Counted from the stretch's first letter, positions 37,862 through 53,691 are shown. The stretch is DNA of 64,000 nt from Macrobrachium rosenbergii (GCF_040412425.1 NC_089743.1:81462471-81526470), one strand, 5' to 3'. Notes: generated by a model from the letters alone, not told the origin. Program-made: numbers and translations.

Positions 37862-38857
37862 TATATATACATAGTATATAAAAGTTTCCACAAACATACA
37901 TATCTTGCAAGGAATTTTGCTTAGAAGTATATTTACCTCATATAAACAAAGAAACAAACTACAGGAAAATCTTATACCCTACAACAATAAGGAAAAAAAT
38001 ACTACAACAATAACTATTTGCAATAATGATTACAATAATGACTCGACGCAGTCTCCATTACGTATCATAACGCTTTAAAGGAAAAATATTCATGGCAGTC
38101 TCCTCGGCCTCGTATTTGACAAAGCTGCGCTGTAAACAACGGAAGCCAACCAGTGTTTTTTTTTTTTTTTTTTACGAGTTACAACCAATATTCTTGTCCC
38201 CTTCCTTTTATGAAGAGTTATGTCCATTGTGCCTTTTTTCCTATCATTTATTTCCCAATTTATAGGCAGCTGCCCCTTATCCACAGAATCCACCCTCCCC
38301 CCCTCTTCGTTTTTTCCTTCCTTTTTGATCTCATTTCTGGCTATCCCCTCCCCACCCTTCCTTTCTTTAGGAGGAGGAGGAGGAGGGTGGTGGTGCGCGT
38401 TCGTCATTTCTTAACATTTCCCTCTCATTGGTATTCCATGCCACACCTTAGTTTCTTTCTCTCGACCCCGTTCTTTATCGCTTGTTCTTTCAATTCACCG
38501 GCTTCGTTTCCCTTCGCGTTCCCCTCTCTCTCCTCGCTTCCTCTTTTTCTTCTTCTCATTATCACCATTATTGCGTTTTCCAGGAATTTCCTTCTTTTTA
38601 GCTCTGACTGACGTCTGTCGTTTCGCTGTTCGTGGTGCTCAACTGTAATCTACATCTCTTGCCAGAGTTGCTTTCGAAGGATGCCAGTATCACTGGCTTA
38701 TCTGTAACTGATTTGGTTTCTTTTCACTAATAGTTGAAAAAAATTCCTTAATGAGGTCTTAAATTTCAAATACATATATATTCATAACTATTTTATATAT
38801 ATATATTATATAACTGAATCTTTATATATATATATAAAATATAGAACGTGATTTTAT

Positions 38858-38861
<4 letters not shown>
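37859..38861. other. Unique DNA, pyrimidine-rich in part
   Basis: T tract at 38156-38173, C/T-rich 38200-38600 with a short GGA block at 38371-38387. No exon recognised. Confidence 0.55.
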
Positions 38862-38912
<51 letters not shown>

Positions 38913-38942
38913 TAGATAGATAGATAGTTAGATAGATAGATT
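38862..38942. repeat. TA then GATA array
   Basis: TA to 38910, then GATA units with one GTTA variant. Confidence 0.93.
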
Positions 38943-38999
38943 GATATATATATGTGTATACATAAATATGAAATGTGTTTTAACAATACTGGTCATAAC

Positions 39000-39500
39000 T
39001 AACTCCCTTTAATTTTCTTCAGTGTCTGCCACCTCCTCATTCCCCTCGTCCTTCTTTTTCCCCTTTTCCTCCATTTCCTCCTCCTGCTCCTTCGTCTCTT
39101 CCCTGAGGCGGGGCTCATTGGTATGGCGGCGGAGGCTTCCTTGCCTCCGATAGCGCCCGCCCGCCACCAACTTTTCTATTGAATATTTTTCAATTGCAAC
39201 ATTTCCACCAAGCTTTCCAGCCCTCCTGGAAAGATGCCTCTTGACCGTTCCAGACGGACACAAATCTCCGGCAAATCTGACCCTTAGAGACCAGATGCCA
39301 TAAGGCCCAAGCCGGGCGGTGATTTCCAAACGCCCCTAGAGGCCATTGTCGCTCAACACCCCCGTTTTCCCCTCCCAAGTCTTTAACGCTGAGAAAGGTA
39401 ATCCCGATACGTCACTACTTTTCCTTATTAGAGGCCCTCCGAGTCGAAACTTGCAAAAAAGGCTCTAATGGACGGCCTTTAGCGAAGTCGAATACAGGAG
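39000..39500. promoter_or_regulatory. Candidate conserved noncoding island
   Basis: GC-richer, SSR-free sequence follows a pyrimidine-rich run (39030-39100). It includes GGCGGCGGAGGCTTCCTTGC, CAATTG (39191) and TCTAATGGACGGCC. No splice-bounded reading frame was recognised. Confidence 0.3.
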
Positions 39501-39544
39501 TTTTTAGACCGGAACTCACACCACAAGAGGTCTCTCAAACTTGA

Positions 39545-39545
<1 letters not shown>

Positions 39546-39577
<32 letters not shown>

Positions 39578-39595
39578 ATGCTGCTGCTACTACTC
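39546..39595. repeat. CTG trinucleotide repeat
   Basis: An uninterrupted GCTGCTG run (39546-39577), then ATG CTG CTG CTA CTA. On the minus strand it is CAG; I see no flanking exon to make it a polyglutamine tract. Confidence 0.9.
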
Positions 39596-40944
39596 CACCT
39601 GCTGCCCCAGAAACATTTATAAAGAAAATTACTTGGGGTAAAAAGTACGTACGTGCGGAAGTTTGCCCGCGTTTGTTGTACGGGCTTGATTTAGACACAG
39701 TTTAGGCGTTGAGTACCTAAATGAAGTTTCTTGGGTATGACTGTCCTTGTTCTTCTTTTGATTCTATAGTCTGTATTCGGCAATAATGGATATTTTAATA
39801 ACGACGATCCTTAATAGCCAAAAGCAAATACCAATCAAGATTATAGCTTTAACAGGCAACGTCACTCAGCAACCTTCATAACGCAGATCGCAATTTTAAC
39901 ATAAAAATAACCTACAATAGTTCTGTGTATTTCTTGCTCATCCACACAACCACGCAAGCACTCAAAGGCTCCCATACACATACTGTATTCCTGACAACAG
40001 CCCTACAAGCAGACACTCATGGAAGTGAAATGCCTCATGTCTTAATTTTGAAGAACTCATTCTCAAGCCTCATTAGATTGTCATCGCGACTGGAGGTTTG
40101 GAGCAAACTTGAGGATAATGAAAAACAACAGCAGTTGAAAAGTCCCAATGGTTTAGCATTCCTAATCTAATTTCAAAAGCAAGAACTACACATTACCGGT
40201 CTTCTTGCAGGACTGACAACGTTGAAAGGTTGAAAAATAATAGAAGGTCCCATTATAAACAAAAAAATAATACAGACGGAACAGAGATATGTTTTGTAAA
40301 GAGTACAGAAGAAACATGACTATATTCCTAAATGATCGTACATGTTTGTGCTTGCGTTTGTAACCTGAATACAGGGTAAAGATTATCAGAGTGAAGCTGA
40401 CGAGAGACAAACGTGTTTTAAAAGGTAACATTAAAAATGGAAGCCAAACGAGATATTCAGTATTGTACAAACTTCCACATACATTTCGGGATGCAAAGAC
40501 TGCAAATTTAAAGTAACTGGAAACTGTCTTATCAAGATGAGGAGGGAGAAAATGATGGATACCACGCGCGCGCACGCACGCACACACACACACAGGGCCT
40601 TCAATATGCAGGGCACATTCGGCAGCTGGTCGGGAGCTTCGTTAGTCGGCACACACTCGGAAGTACCTCCCTGACGACGGCAGCGTTGGCGGCGGCGGCG
40701 GAGGTGCCCCTGCACCCCTACATGTATGTATCTACCTTTTCTCCCTCCCCCTTCCCCTGCCCCAACAGTTCTCCCCTCCCCTCTCCTAGTGCGTAACCGA
40801 CTTAGTGCCGCGAGGAAGGGATCTCCGACATTTGGGTAGTTTCATTCCAAGTCCCCAAAGAATGCGTAGAAAGGAAGAATTATGCTGCTGATGGCCACTG
40901 TTAACGTTTCCCTACACGAATACAAGAGGAAATATCATTATGCA
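39596..40944. other. Unique DNA with a GC-rich spot
   Basis: The 40560-40720 part has CG/CA steps (CGCGCGCACGCACGCAC) and GGCGGCGGCGGCGG. It could be a CpG-rich regulatory patch; no exon recognised. Confidence 0.45.
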
Positions 40945-40974
40945 CGTACGTGTGTGTGTGTGTGTGTGTGTGTG

Positions 40975-41049
<75 letters not shown>
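40945..41049. repeat. GT then GA array
   Basis: GT at 40949-40974, then GA to 41049. Confidence 0.95.
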
Positions 41050-42323
<1,274 letters not shown>

Positions 42324-42702
42324 AAAAATTATTCGTCAAAGCACAATCAAACCAGAGATGTTGACAGTATAGAGAACATATTTAGTTCATAAAGATAAAA
42401 AGAGCAACAATCATTTCCCAAACACATCTAAACTATAATTAACACAGTCATTACCCAAAGAAGATTAGGGTAAGCTGACCCATGCCTAGCCTGAACGGTA
42501 CAAGTTATTCTGGTCCAGTTTCAATGATCAGCATTGCTGCAAATGGCCCTGGCTTAATGGACGGGTCATCATTAGCTAAAACGTAAATAGCAAATGAAGT
42601 TATGGTCTAACGCATGGTGAAATGGCCATTAACATATCAGGGTAATTAAGGGTTTAAAAACATAATAAAAATTATGGCTCCAGTACCATCCCAACCCCCA
42701 AC

Positions 42703-42707
<5 letters not shown>

Positions 42708-42751
<44 letters not shown>
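42708..42751. repeat. CT array
   Basis: Perfect CT run. Flanks 42320-42707 and 42752-43252 hold only a short CA run near 42920. Confidence 0.95.
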
Positions 42752-42754
<3 letters not shown>

Positions 42755-43252
42755 GTTGGGTAGATGCCCGGCCAAAAATGGCAAACTTGTACGTGAAGCA
42801 TGCATGTACTATATTACCAGTTTCAACTGAAGAGTGTACCTGGATACATAAATACAATTCTGAACACCCAAAATCATGTGTACAAACATTATGCTCACAA
42901 ACACACCACCCCCCGCCCCACACACACACACACACATAGTGTACATAAACAAACAGATACTAATACAATTATTTCTTCCGCACAACTCTTTCTATAACAG
43001 CATTCATGAATAATTCTGAGTGGAATGATTTTGAAATAATAACAAGGGCAGCTGCGGAAAAGACATCTGAAGGTTCATATACAGAGTACACACCCAGGCG
43101 CCTCAAATCCCCAGAGACTTTCAGTAATTACATGGAGGCCTTGCCGCGTGTGCATGTGTAGGAGAGACAGATCTCTTACACAGTATACTGAAATATCGAA
43201 TACCCTGTTACAAATTAAATTTTTTTAATATGGGGCACAAGGTGAAGGGGTG

Positions 43253-43302
<50 letters not shown>

Positions 43303-43318
43303 CAATAAGTATATATAT

Positions 43319-43370
<52 letters not shown>

Positions 43371-43494
43371 TATATGTGTGTGTGTGTGTGTGTGTGTATA
43401 AACATACACATAAACTAAACTAGAATTTCATTAAACATCTCTATGACTAATCCATATATCCATTTAATATATATATATATATATATATATACTC

Positions 43495-43556
<62 letters not shown>

Positions 43557-43560
43557 TATA
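43253..43560. repeat. TA/GT compound arrays
   Basis: TA blocks at 43253-43365, GT at 43376-43397 and TA at 43468-43560. Confidence 0.93.
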
Positions 43561-45146
43561 TATACATATACATACAATTGCTCTCACTTGTATACAGTAC
43601 ATTGTAAAGACTGGGCAACCAAGAATCTTCTAAAGAACAATTATATAGTTTGATGTTCTATACTTCAAAAATAAAATGCCATTTCACCATGTTAAAAAGT
43701 AGACAAAGGTTACAAGGCTCAAATTCCCTTCGTTATGCTCTGAGGATTAAACACATTACTAAATGAGAGATCAGCTGGGCTTTGTTTACTTCCTTTCAGA
43801 AACACTTGGCTTGTCAAAGAGTAGCTGCTTATGTTTGGTTTAGGTTAAGCAGGAGTAATTATGTTGAAAGCATTTTTCCATCAAGTCGCGATAAAACATC
43901 AAAAACAATAAAATGTTATCTATAACGTACGCAAACACTTGGGAGAAAAAAAAGCCAGGTAGCTAACAATACTAACCTGATTTCACTTGAAGCTTGTTTT
44001 CTGAGACCTTCTTATTAACACAAATCTGAAAAAAGGATTGGTGAGGCTCCCAGAAAAACATGAACAATTTTAGCTGAATTTTAAAGATATTTCTCTTGCA
44101 TGAAATCAATTGGTATGAGTAAAAATTGCACAAAAAACGCAAGATACATTTCACAGGTGACAGAAATAGTATAATAGTGAAAATTTGTTCAATAAACCGA
44201 AATGATCAATAATTAACTGTGATTTGCACATACCTTTGTGGTGGCATTCATATAATATTTAAACACAAAATCCGGAATTTTGAATTTCTACGGATATCTT
44301 GGACGAACCTTAGAAAAAACAACAGTGCCGAGATAAGGACGAAAAGTAACATAGACCCAAATTTTACGATTCGGAATGCTAAAAAAAATAAAAAAAACCT
44401 AGAAACAGAAATTCCATTTTTATTACAACGACAAAAACTAAATAAATTCCGAACAAAATATACAAGCTATCACTTTACAGCGGTGACTGAACAAAGAGAG
44501 AGAGAAAAAATGCAAAAATAAAAATGGCAAAATTGAGAACTATCACCTCCATCAACGGCGGCTTTGAATTCCAATGAGACCCTAAATGGAAATCCTCTTG
44601 TTTCATATTATTCGAAAAACTGAACGAAATTGTCCCTTTATCCCCAGTCGACGGGAATTCTGGTTAAAGGTCTCTTTATTTCGAATTATGTGGAATTCCG
44701 AACGGAAGTCCTTTTCACTTCCATTTATACATAATTTTCAATAAAAAAAAGCTTTATCATCAAAACTGAATGAATTTATGAATACTAATTCCACCTTTTT
44801 TTCTGATTAACTGTAACGCTAAATTACTGAGTTGTCACTTTATTCGCGATTATTGAAAATCTAGTAAAATGGACACTTGGATCATAGTTAATTATAACCG
44901 TAATGAGAAAATGTGAGAAACATGATTGCCACATAAATATGTTTCCACGGTGTCATTGATAGTAGGCGAAAGACAGATTTTTGTGTAATACAAGCAATGC
45001 TTTCCTTAAAAGCTCACACAGGGTGCCATTCCAAGGGAAAATAATCTAGATTGTAATATGATAAAAAAAAAAAAGTTGAAAGGCATACACGCTCAATGCA
45101 TTGTCAAACTTAAGGTCATATACTAGAAACAACACACAACACATAT

Positions 45147-45151
<5 letters not shown>
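43561..45151. other. AT-rich unique DNA, SSR-poor
   Basis: No coding, transposon or RNA signature was seen. Confidence 0.6.

Positions 45152-45221
<70 letters not shown>
45152..45221. repeat. TA array
   Basis: Perfect TA run. Confidence 0.95.
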
Positions 45222-45225
<4 letters not shown>

Positions 45226-45513
45226 GTTCAAAAATTAAGGTTTTATGGACAGCACCTAATACTGGTATTCCACCAACTATAACCTTAACTGATAATAGGG
45301 AATACTTGCCATAAAAAAATCAATGCATGTTTATGGAGTTTATTTACTACTGGCATAATTGTATAATCAAGATTAGGCTACCAAACACTACAGTAACTAA
45401 CAAGATATATATTATAATACACATGATTTTGCAAGGTTTTACCTTGAAACCCAAATGAAATACTTTCCAGAATAAAGAAGAGAAATCAGTCACAAACGTA
45501 CCACCAGCACTCA

Positions 45514-45515
<2 letters not shown>

Positions 45516-45590
<75 letters not shown>
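45516..45590. repeat. GA array
   Basis: Perfect GA run. 45591-46597 contains a purine/G-rich stretch at 46190-46340 and a CTC/CCA-rich one at 46457-46485, without a gene. Confidence 0.95.
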
Positions 45591-45592
<2 letters not shown>

Positions 45593-46597
45593 CATCAACT
45601 GCAAAAGTTCCAAGAGTCATTAACTACATAGACCCCTAGCGGCATTGGCTAATGAAGTCCCAAGTGGCTTAACAAAGAGGAAACCCCATATGCCTTTACC
45701 TGAAAAGGTCCGAAATTGAATTGGATGGCCGACATTACAAATAACAAATGCAAATTCTCCTCCAGGCATTAGGGTAATTCGTGCATATGTTTAGATCTAT
45801 TTTTTTTTGAACTTCTGGCTATTTAGATTTTCCATTTTTTTTATATCTTAAAATAATTTGTTCATATCCACCTTAAAACTTCTAAAAACTGATCATGCAA
45901 AAACCTGCTCAGTGATCTCAAGTGTCCCAACCGATTTCTTCTGTATACCCAAAAACAAATGCATATTGGAATCTACCATCGACAGACAGATAGATATAAT
46001 GTGAATAAATTGAAAGAGAGTCCAAAGCCGAAACCCATCAGTAATTCAGTTAAACAAATAAAGAACAAGTCCGCATCAAGTCTCTTCTAAAATACAACAA
46101 TCCCACTTCCGCGTCCTAACCAAGTCTACTGTGATTGTCGCTCCTTCCAGAAAGACCAAACTGAAAATGTTAAAAGGTATGACGAGAAGCGGAGGAGGGG
46201 GGGGGATAGGGGAGAGGAAGGCAGGAGAGGGAATAGGGAATGGGTATGATTAGGGGGAGGGATGAACCAAGGATAGAGGGGACAGCGAGGACAGAGAGCA
46301 GGAGAGGGGAGGGGAGGGGAGGGGTGGGGTGGGAAGGACTGGTGTGGCAGTGAGTCTCAAGTCGGCGCCAGGTTTGTCCCAACGCGGGAAATTGCCGTGG
46401 TCGAGGGTAGCATGTCAATGAGCAACAAGGATAACGGAATTACAGCAGTGTCACTACCTCCTCCTCCTCCCCCACCACCACCACAATCTCTAGTTCCCCA
46501 GCCCCCACCTTCCCTAAATAACCACCCCCTCACACCTATCTCCCTTTACCATCCTTCATCATTTCATCCTCTCCTAGATACCACCTTCAGTGTTTCA

Positions 46598-46800
<203 letters not shown>

Positions 46801-46838
46801 GTGATTGTGAGTGTGTGTGAAATTTGCTTAGAAATGAT

Positions 46839-47255
46839 GGTGTCCATTTTTGGCTTATTTCATAATAATAGTCATTAACGATTATGGTAAAACCTTCGGA
46901 GCCATATCACGAGATAGTGTAATTAATTAAGAAAATACTGCCAAATATGGTTTTAATTTTCCGAATTCAGTAAAATGTAGAAAATAAGCATTTGTTGTAT
47001 ACATATAATACACACTCACATATATATTTTATAAATATATAAATATAAATATATTGGTGTGTGTGTATGTGAGCGCCAATTTGTCTACTTCTGAAAATGA
47101 CCAAAGCTTATTTTCTACATTTTACCGGACTCAGAAAATCAAAACCACATCTGGCTTTTACTTACCTAATCAATCATATCATCTCATGGTCTGTCTCCAA
47201 GGGAGGTCTTTACCTTAATCACTGATGATTATTACAGATCAAGCCAAAATGGTCA
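46839..47255. repeat. Foldback element, about 150-bp arms
   Basis: The left arm runs about 46839-46992 and the right about 47103-47255. GTAGAAAATAAGCATTTG mirrors CAAAGCTTATTTTCTAC, and TGTCCATTTTTGGCTTATTT mirrors the AAGCCAAAATGGTCAC end, with several small indels. The loop holds CA/TA-rich sequence and the left flank is a TTTA/TG array. Confidence 0.82.
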
Positions 47256-49089
47256 CTAGCATACTAAGCAAACCCCACACACACGCACACCCACAGATGC
47301 TGGTCTGCTCCTGTGAGCTAGTTCGGATCAAGACTTGTTGTTGTCCCTGGCGGCTTTTTAAGTTTTTTTTTTTTTTATCAGTTCGTACGAAACCTAGCGG
47401 TGGCGTTAATCTTACTAACGTACACTATCTCTAATTCCGTACACACATAAAACACAAATTATTAAATCTTCTGAGGGCACCCACACCGAGCACAATGACA
47501 TACCTATATCTCCAAACATATTTATAGATTTACTTCAGTAACTCGACTTCAGTGACACATGTTAAAATTGCTTTCGTATGCTCCACACCAAACTAGACAA
47601 GACGAATTTCGTAAAGGCCCTAGCTGATATGATGTTGAAATTGCCGGTGACAATTGCCTGACACTGCTCCGAACGTGCTGCTTATTACACTGATACCATA
47701 GCTTTCCACTTCTGTACCCCAAAATATACAATCATGACTTGATGATAGTGTGGAGGAACTTTGATTCCGACCATTATTATTGTTAATTATGTTGAGATCA
47801 GTCTTCAGTTAAATACCTCGAATTATTATTCCATCGCGTTTACTTACATACAAGTGCCGAGTGGTCTGAGGAGGTTCAGTCAAGTGGTGTTCTGATGTAA
47901 TTTTGCGAATCATGCGTCCCCTAAATTTCACATACAACGCATCATAGGATTTTCTGTTCTTTGTGCGCATAGTTAGCAAACTTTAAATATTTGGGTAACA
48001 AGATTAAGTTAGGAAGCACCATAGGTAAAATATATTCAATAATAAAAACACAAATTAACAAACTGAAGAGACAGAACTGCAGTAGTGAGCATTTTACAAT
48101 AACTGAACTATTCTGGCGACGGCGCACTCATGGATATTAATTTGAAGGGAAAACCAAGCTATTCTTCGGCAGAACTGCAATATTTCTTATGTCTGCAAAA
48201 ATTAATGCTACATCATCTAGTAAACATACGAAAACCTAAAAAAAAAAACGGGTAAACTAGGACTCAGTTCGGAGAATATACGCCAGAAGTTGAACGCGTT
48301 TGCTGATTTTTTTGTTTTTTAAAGAAGTTCCCTTGCGTGAGGTCGCTGGTACTTCGGGACGCTGGTGAAATATGTTGCCAGTTTCGGAGCTCTCAGGTCG
48401 CAGTTATTAAAGATCGAAGTTCGGAGAAGAAGAATCAAAACATAAACAATATGAGCAGCAATAACAACATAACTGCAAACCGAGAGTGAAGTTATATTTA
48501 TAAAGAGAAAGGGAACATCTTCCACTGACATTCTATATTCGTAGCGACTGGCTGAAGAGACATCTAAGTGACTTATTAAGAGGGGGCAAGGTTCCTACAA
48601 GTTCTCAACCGGAATCCGTCGTAATGAAAAACGGAAAAAACAAGCACAACGGCCTCTGTGATATTCGCTCAGGTCCTTTCGCTTGCCTGCAATAGGTCCA
48701 CCTCCAACCCTGAAGGAGTAAACCTGGAAAGCCGGGAAGGGGTGGAGGGGGCGTGGAGGAGGAGGAGGAGGAGGAGGAGGAGCATGAGGAGAAAATTCAC
48801 ATTCTTTCACATTCCCTTATGCTAAAATACCTGAATAGCGCCTAAATGACACATTAGAACATGAGAAGGAGCCGCACAGCGTTACAGTGATGGTTGATTG
48901 TCATAAGTTCTCGTAATTGATCAGATGCAAAAGGAATTGTCAATGAGAAGTTAGTTTGTCGGTCATGAATGGGACAGTACACACATGACAAGCATAAAAA
49001 GGACCATGTATGTATTGTATATATGCATGTATGTATGTACGTATATATATGCATATACGAGTATATATGCATACATATAGATATGCATA
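47256..49089. other. Unique DNA, mostly AT-rich
   Basis: GGA block at 48757-48781, T tract at 47367-47378. No exon or transposon recognised. Confidence 0.55.

Positions 49090-49171
<82 letters not shown>
49090..49171. repeat. TA compound array
   Basis: TA with two ATAAT phase shifts. Confidence 0.93.
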
Positions 49172-49178
<7 letters not shown>

Positions 49179-50171
49179 CACACACAGGTACCTACGATAC
49201 AAATTAGTACTTATACTTTCCATTCATGACCAACATGCAGTAACATCTCTGTGACAATTCCTCTCGTAACTGAACAGCTGCTAGAATTTAATAATCGTCC
49301 ACTAAGAATGTCGAGATGTAATGAGATTCCGGCAAATAACATCCATATATTTATATATACGTCGTCGACGTATATACAATATCGACAAGCGAATTTTATT
49401 TAACATATCTTCACTCAAAAATTCTAATCATTTGAGAAAAGAGGCAACTATTTTTTTTATTTTCGTAACTCTGTCAGGAGTATAGAGATGTCGGTTTTCT
49501 GATTTTCTTGAAGAATTACACATAAACCTAATCAATAATAATATGAATAAATAAAAAAGAATGAATCGTGCAATTTAAAAATTCCCAGAGACAAGGTTGA
49601 ACACAAAAATATTTTCATTGTAAATCAAATATGTAAATATGAGTAATTTTAACAAACGCATGCTTGTGGGTACACACACACACATACAACACACACTCAC
49701 ACATATGTGTGTGTGTACATACATATATGTGTGTGTGCACACACGTATATATATGTGTGTGTATGTGTTTACTTAAACAGAGTCATAATGTAAAGCAGAA
49801 CATATAAAGAGAAATCAACACCAACTTCTCCTCAGTGTCGAGGGGCAAAAAGAAACTAGGAAAAAAAGGGAAAATAAAACTGGAGAAGCAAATCTAAAGG
49901 ATTGAATGAATAATTAACTCCCTTCTCAAATAAGACATCCGCGCGAAAACTAAATTAGCTGGTAATTGAGTTAGAGGAACTTGCGTGTGGTAAACAACGA
50001 CTTCCCCTCTAGACAATAGAGGAGGAGAAGAGGAGGAGGAAGAGGAACGAGCAGTTTTAATCAGAGTGGATTCAAGACCACTCAATCAGAGCATAAAGAA
50101 TTACTGAATGTCCCCTAAGGAAGTGGGTGGTCTTTTTTAAACTTAACCTGGAAAGCACAACGAAGGAAGGA

Positions 50172-50172
<1 letters not shown>
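49172..50172. other. AT-rich unique DNA
   Basis: Short alternating CA/TG blocks at 49670-49760 form small dyads; GGA steps at 50020-50045. Confidence 0.55.

Positions 50173-50227
<55 letters not shown>
50173..50227. repeat. GA array
   Basis: Perfect GA run. Confidence 0.95.
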
Positions 50228-50230
<3 letters not shown>

Positions 50231-50431
50231 AGGGTTGGAATTAGCAAGTATGATAAGCTAAATTCTTCAGACTTCTTCGGAACATCTATAATTTTCAGAT
50301 TTAACTGAAAAGATTATTTATGCTGTATTAAAGCTTTGATACAATTTACGGCATAAATTCTGATATATTCAGAAACACACATATACATGCATATATACAG
50401 ATAAGTGTGTGTATGTATGTATGTACATATA

Positions 50432-50436
<5 letters not shown>

Positions 50437-50468
<32 letters not shown>
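50437..50468. repeat. TA array
   Basis: Short TA run. 50469-51430 is AT-rich with a G/C-rich patch at 50990-51090; no gene. Confidence 0.93.
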
Positions 50469-50472
<4 letters not shown>

Positions 50473-51429
50473 AGTCTTCTATACATTATTCAAGACGAAA
50501 GTTTGAATTTCATCTAGTATTTACACTCTGGAATTTCAACTACTGCCGTAATCCTAATTTGCATTTTTAAGAAACTTCATCTATGCACAGCCTATATTAG
50601 GCTTATTCATATAGGTGTGAAACTTTCGTTGAATAACAAATGGCTTTTAGAATAGTTTCAAAAATCTTGAACGGATTACGTATCCTTACGTCCCGGTGGA
50701 ATGTGTTGGAAATTCATTATTAGAAACTAAATATATACCACCTCAACAAAGTTTCAAAGCAGTAAGGATAAGTTTTCAAAGCACTGTAAAGTGCATCACA
50801 GCTTATTTTACACTAATGATATTTCATTCAATCGGGATAATATCAATAAAATAATTCAAGTAATGACCACATCATTACAATATAATATTTCGATGAAAAT
50901 GACACGCAATAATGGCGAGAACAGAGGGTGGAAAGTGAAAAATTCCCCTTATGTATCATAACTCACCCCTTGAGAGGAGGTAAGTATATTGTGATGGGGG
51001 TCGGGGGTTCTCAACACCACAACAATCCACCATCCGTGTACCCACCCTCTCCCCCCCCCGTGACAGCCCCTTCTGAAAAAGGGTGGGGGAGGGAAAAAAC
51101 ACTGAGGGGTCGACCATAAAAGCCAATCAAAGTTGAGCGAGGTTCCACCAACTTGTATCTCTGCGACAGAATAATTAAATTAAGTGCAAGACTTGGTGTG
51201 TTATCCTTGTTTGTGACAACTCTGAGAGAGAGACAGGATTCATACAAGCTAATGAAGGAGTGAGACAAGAATATCTAAATTCGTCGATAAAATCTTACTG
51301 GAATAACAGTAAGGGTCATTGGGAGTATAGCTAACAAAACTAACGTATACTACTGCAGTTAAAATGTGAAATACATTTGGTGTTCAACAATACAATGGAA
51401 GATAAATGTAGCGTATTTGTGATATTTGT

Positions 51430-51600
51430 GTAGGGTGTATACAGAGAGAGGGCTCTTTGTCCAGAGAGAGCAGGATCTTTGTCAGTACCAGTGTGTCTGG
51501 AGAGAGAGAGAGAGAGAGAGAGTCAGTGCCGGTGTATACACACACACAGAGTAGAGAGAGAGAGAGAGAGAGAGATTCCAGGAGCTCTTTGTCAGTACCT
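51430..51600. repeat. Degenerate GA-based composite repeat
   Basis: GA runs at 51500-51521 and 51553-51576 alternate with CTTTGTCAGTACC (51477 and 51586) and GTCAGTGCCGGTG variants. Confidence 0.7.
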
Positions 51601-53612
51601 AAACGTTGAAGAAGGTATCAAACGCAGGGGAAATAAAATGGCAGGGCAAAACGCTTAAAAAACAACAGCAACGGACCCAAGCTTCAGTTACGTGTTCATT
51701 TCATATAATTCTCCTCCTTTCTCATTTCCATTTCATAAATAACGAACTCCTTTGTTTTGCTGAGACGAACAGAGGGCCAATGGCACAGCGCATAACGGGC
51801 ATTCACACGCATTCGCATAACCCGCATTACGTTTCTGGTTTTATTACAGCACCCACAGCCATACGCGCAGAATGACACACGTGTAAACATGGCATTTCAA
51901 ATGTGGACTTCCACGATCATAATTACCGGGAGGCGAAATGTCACTGATGGAGAGCAACGGACCAATCCTTTGTTTTGGGGGAACTTGAACGACTGCATTT
52001 ATTTAAATGTTTCGTATGTGACTGGAAAATGTATTGCCCAGCTGAGGCCATTTTTGTTCATATGTCGTCCTGCGACAACAAAAGAACTGTTGTCCGTGTG
52101 TGGGGCCGCGACAGACATTTAAGGCATACAGAACTTAGAAAATAAGCGACCAAACATATGCTGCACGTATTGAAAGCATGTGTACACATACATATTAAGT
52201 ACAAATGGTTAGGAAATATATGAAATGACTTTCATTTTCAGTTCCGTCTACCTTTTATTCTCCCATGGCTAGAAATAATAGAGTGGTGTATGAAAACTGG
52301 GGGAGTCACTACAGAACTACAAAAAAGGCAATTCTAAATCCAAATGGTAAATTTTCAGGAATAGTATAACACTTTTGGCAGGGCTTCTGCAATCAAAACG
52401 AATCCCATGAAATCAAGAGTATTTTCCAATATACACAAATCCAGGATAAATTTTAGTTCTAAGTGAACGACAATGTTCAAGAAGTGTTAGGAGGAACAAA
52501 TATGACTGTCAGTTTTTTTTTTTTCTTTTTTAGATGGAAGTGTAGTATAACGCAATCAATAATAAAGGATTCAACTCCAAATCCTTCCGAACCCTCAGCT
52601 CATCATCCGGCAAGAAAACCAATTCATGATACCTAATCGACGTAGGATGAGCGGTCCGGGCGCATCCACCCAGGTGGCATAACCCGAAGGGCGCTTCAGT
52701 TTGGGCACTGGCTTAGAGGAAAATCCTTACAAGATGTTACGAAATCAACGACGTGGAAAGTGAAAAATTCCTTCGCCCCAAGAGAAAGGTCGTTCCCAAA
52801 CCACCTCTCATCCTCTTTTCTCATTTTCGCATAAAGCGTCTGTGCACCTGCTAAGTATTCATCGGTTGACATTCCTTTGCGTCCGTGTATTAGCGACGGC
52901 ACATAAACTCCTACGCTTCATGCTCATCGTATAAGTAAGTTCTTCAATATTCATACAGCAGCGGTCCAAATCCTCCTCCTCCTCCCCCCCCTCCCACAGC
53001 CCTTCCCTCTCCCTCACCCCCTCCATCCTACTAATATTCAGGACCGTATTGACGGCTACTGACGATGAGTTAAGACTGAGCAGGCCAGCCTTTAGCCATC
53101 CCTCCCTCCCTCCCTCCCCTAGGCCCCGAGTGATTCAGCGGCTGCAAAGAATTCCCCACGAAAAAAAGGTTAAAAACAAGCTAGACAAAGCACCTCCAAG
53201 GGGGGAAGTTAAGGCGTAGGGATGGTAGAATCAGTCACAAAGGAAAAGGGGGCCTTGGAAAAATCCTTGATGTTCACCTGACTCCGCTCTGAACCCATAA
53301 CCAGAGGAACACCAATCAACAACTCCCTTTTGGATTACATCCAATCCCGAAAAAGGAGAACATGCGTGTCCAGGTGCACACACCACCGCCTGGGTATCCA
53401 CGTGATGAGAATTTGATTCGAAGGGATCACTTCATAAATGTTGCTACAGTCTAAAATGCTGTAACTCAGTCTATTTCTAATTAAAAGGATGTGTTTACCC
53501 TGTTACTCCCATAAATTCATTAGGCGTGCATTTCACATGTACAGTTAATTTAACACAGTTTCAATAGTTTACGCCCTTCCTTCACAAAAATGTAATTACT
53601 CACACCCACATA

Positions 53613-53614
<2 letters not shown>
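51601..53614. other. Unique DNA including a less AT-rich section
   Basis: 52590-53420 is GC-richer with CCTCCCTCCCTCC at 53100-53115. No exon with PAS-type or other recognised sequence. Confidence 0.5.

Positions 53615-53691
<77 letters not shown>
53615..53691. repeat. TA array
   Basis: Perfect TA run. Confidence 0.95.

Noticed and set aside
39546..39595. CAG repeat as a polyglutamine exon of trh
   Set aside because: Minus-strand frames around it contain stops or give polyAla/polySer, and no splice-bounded exon is visible.
52590..53420. Unrecognised gene in the GC-richer section
   Set aside because: Open frames match nothing known and there are no consistent splice-bounded exons.
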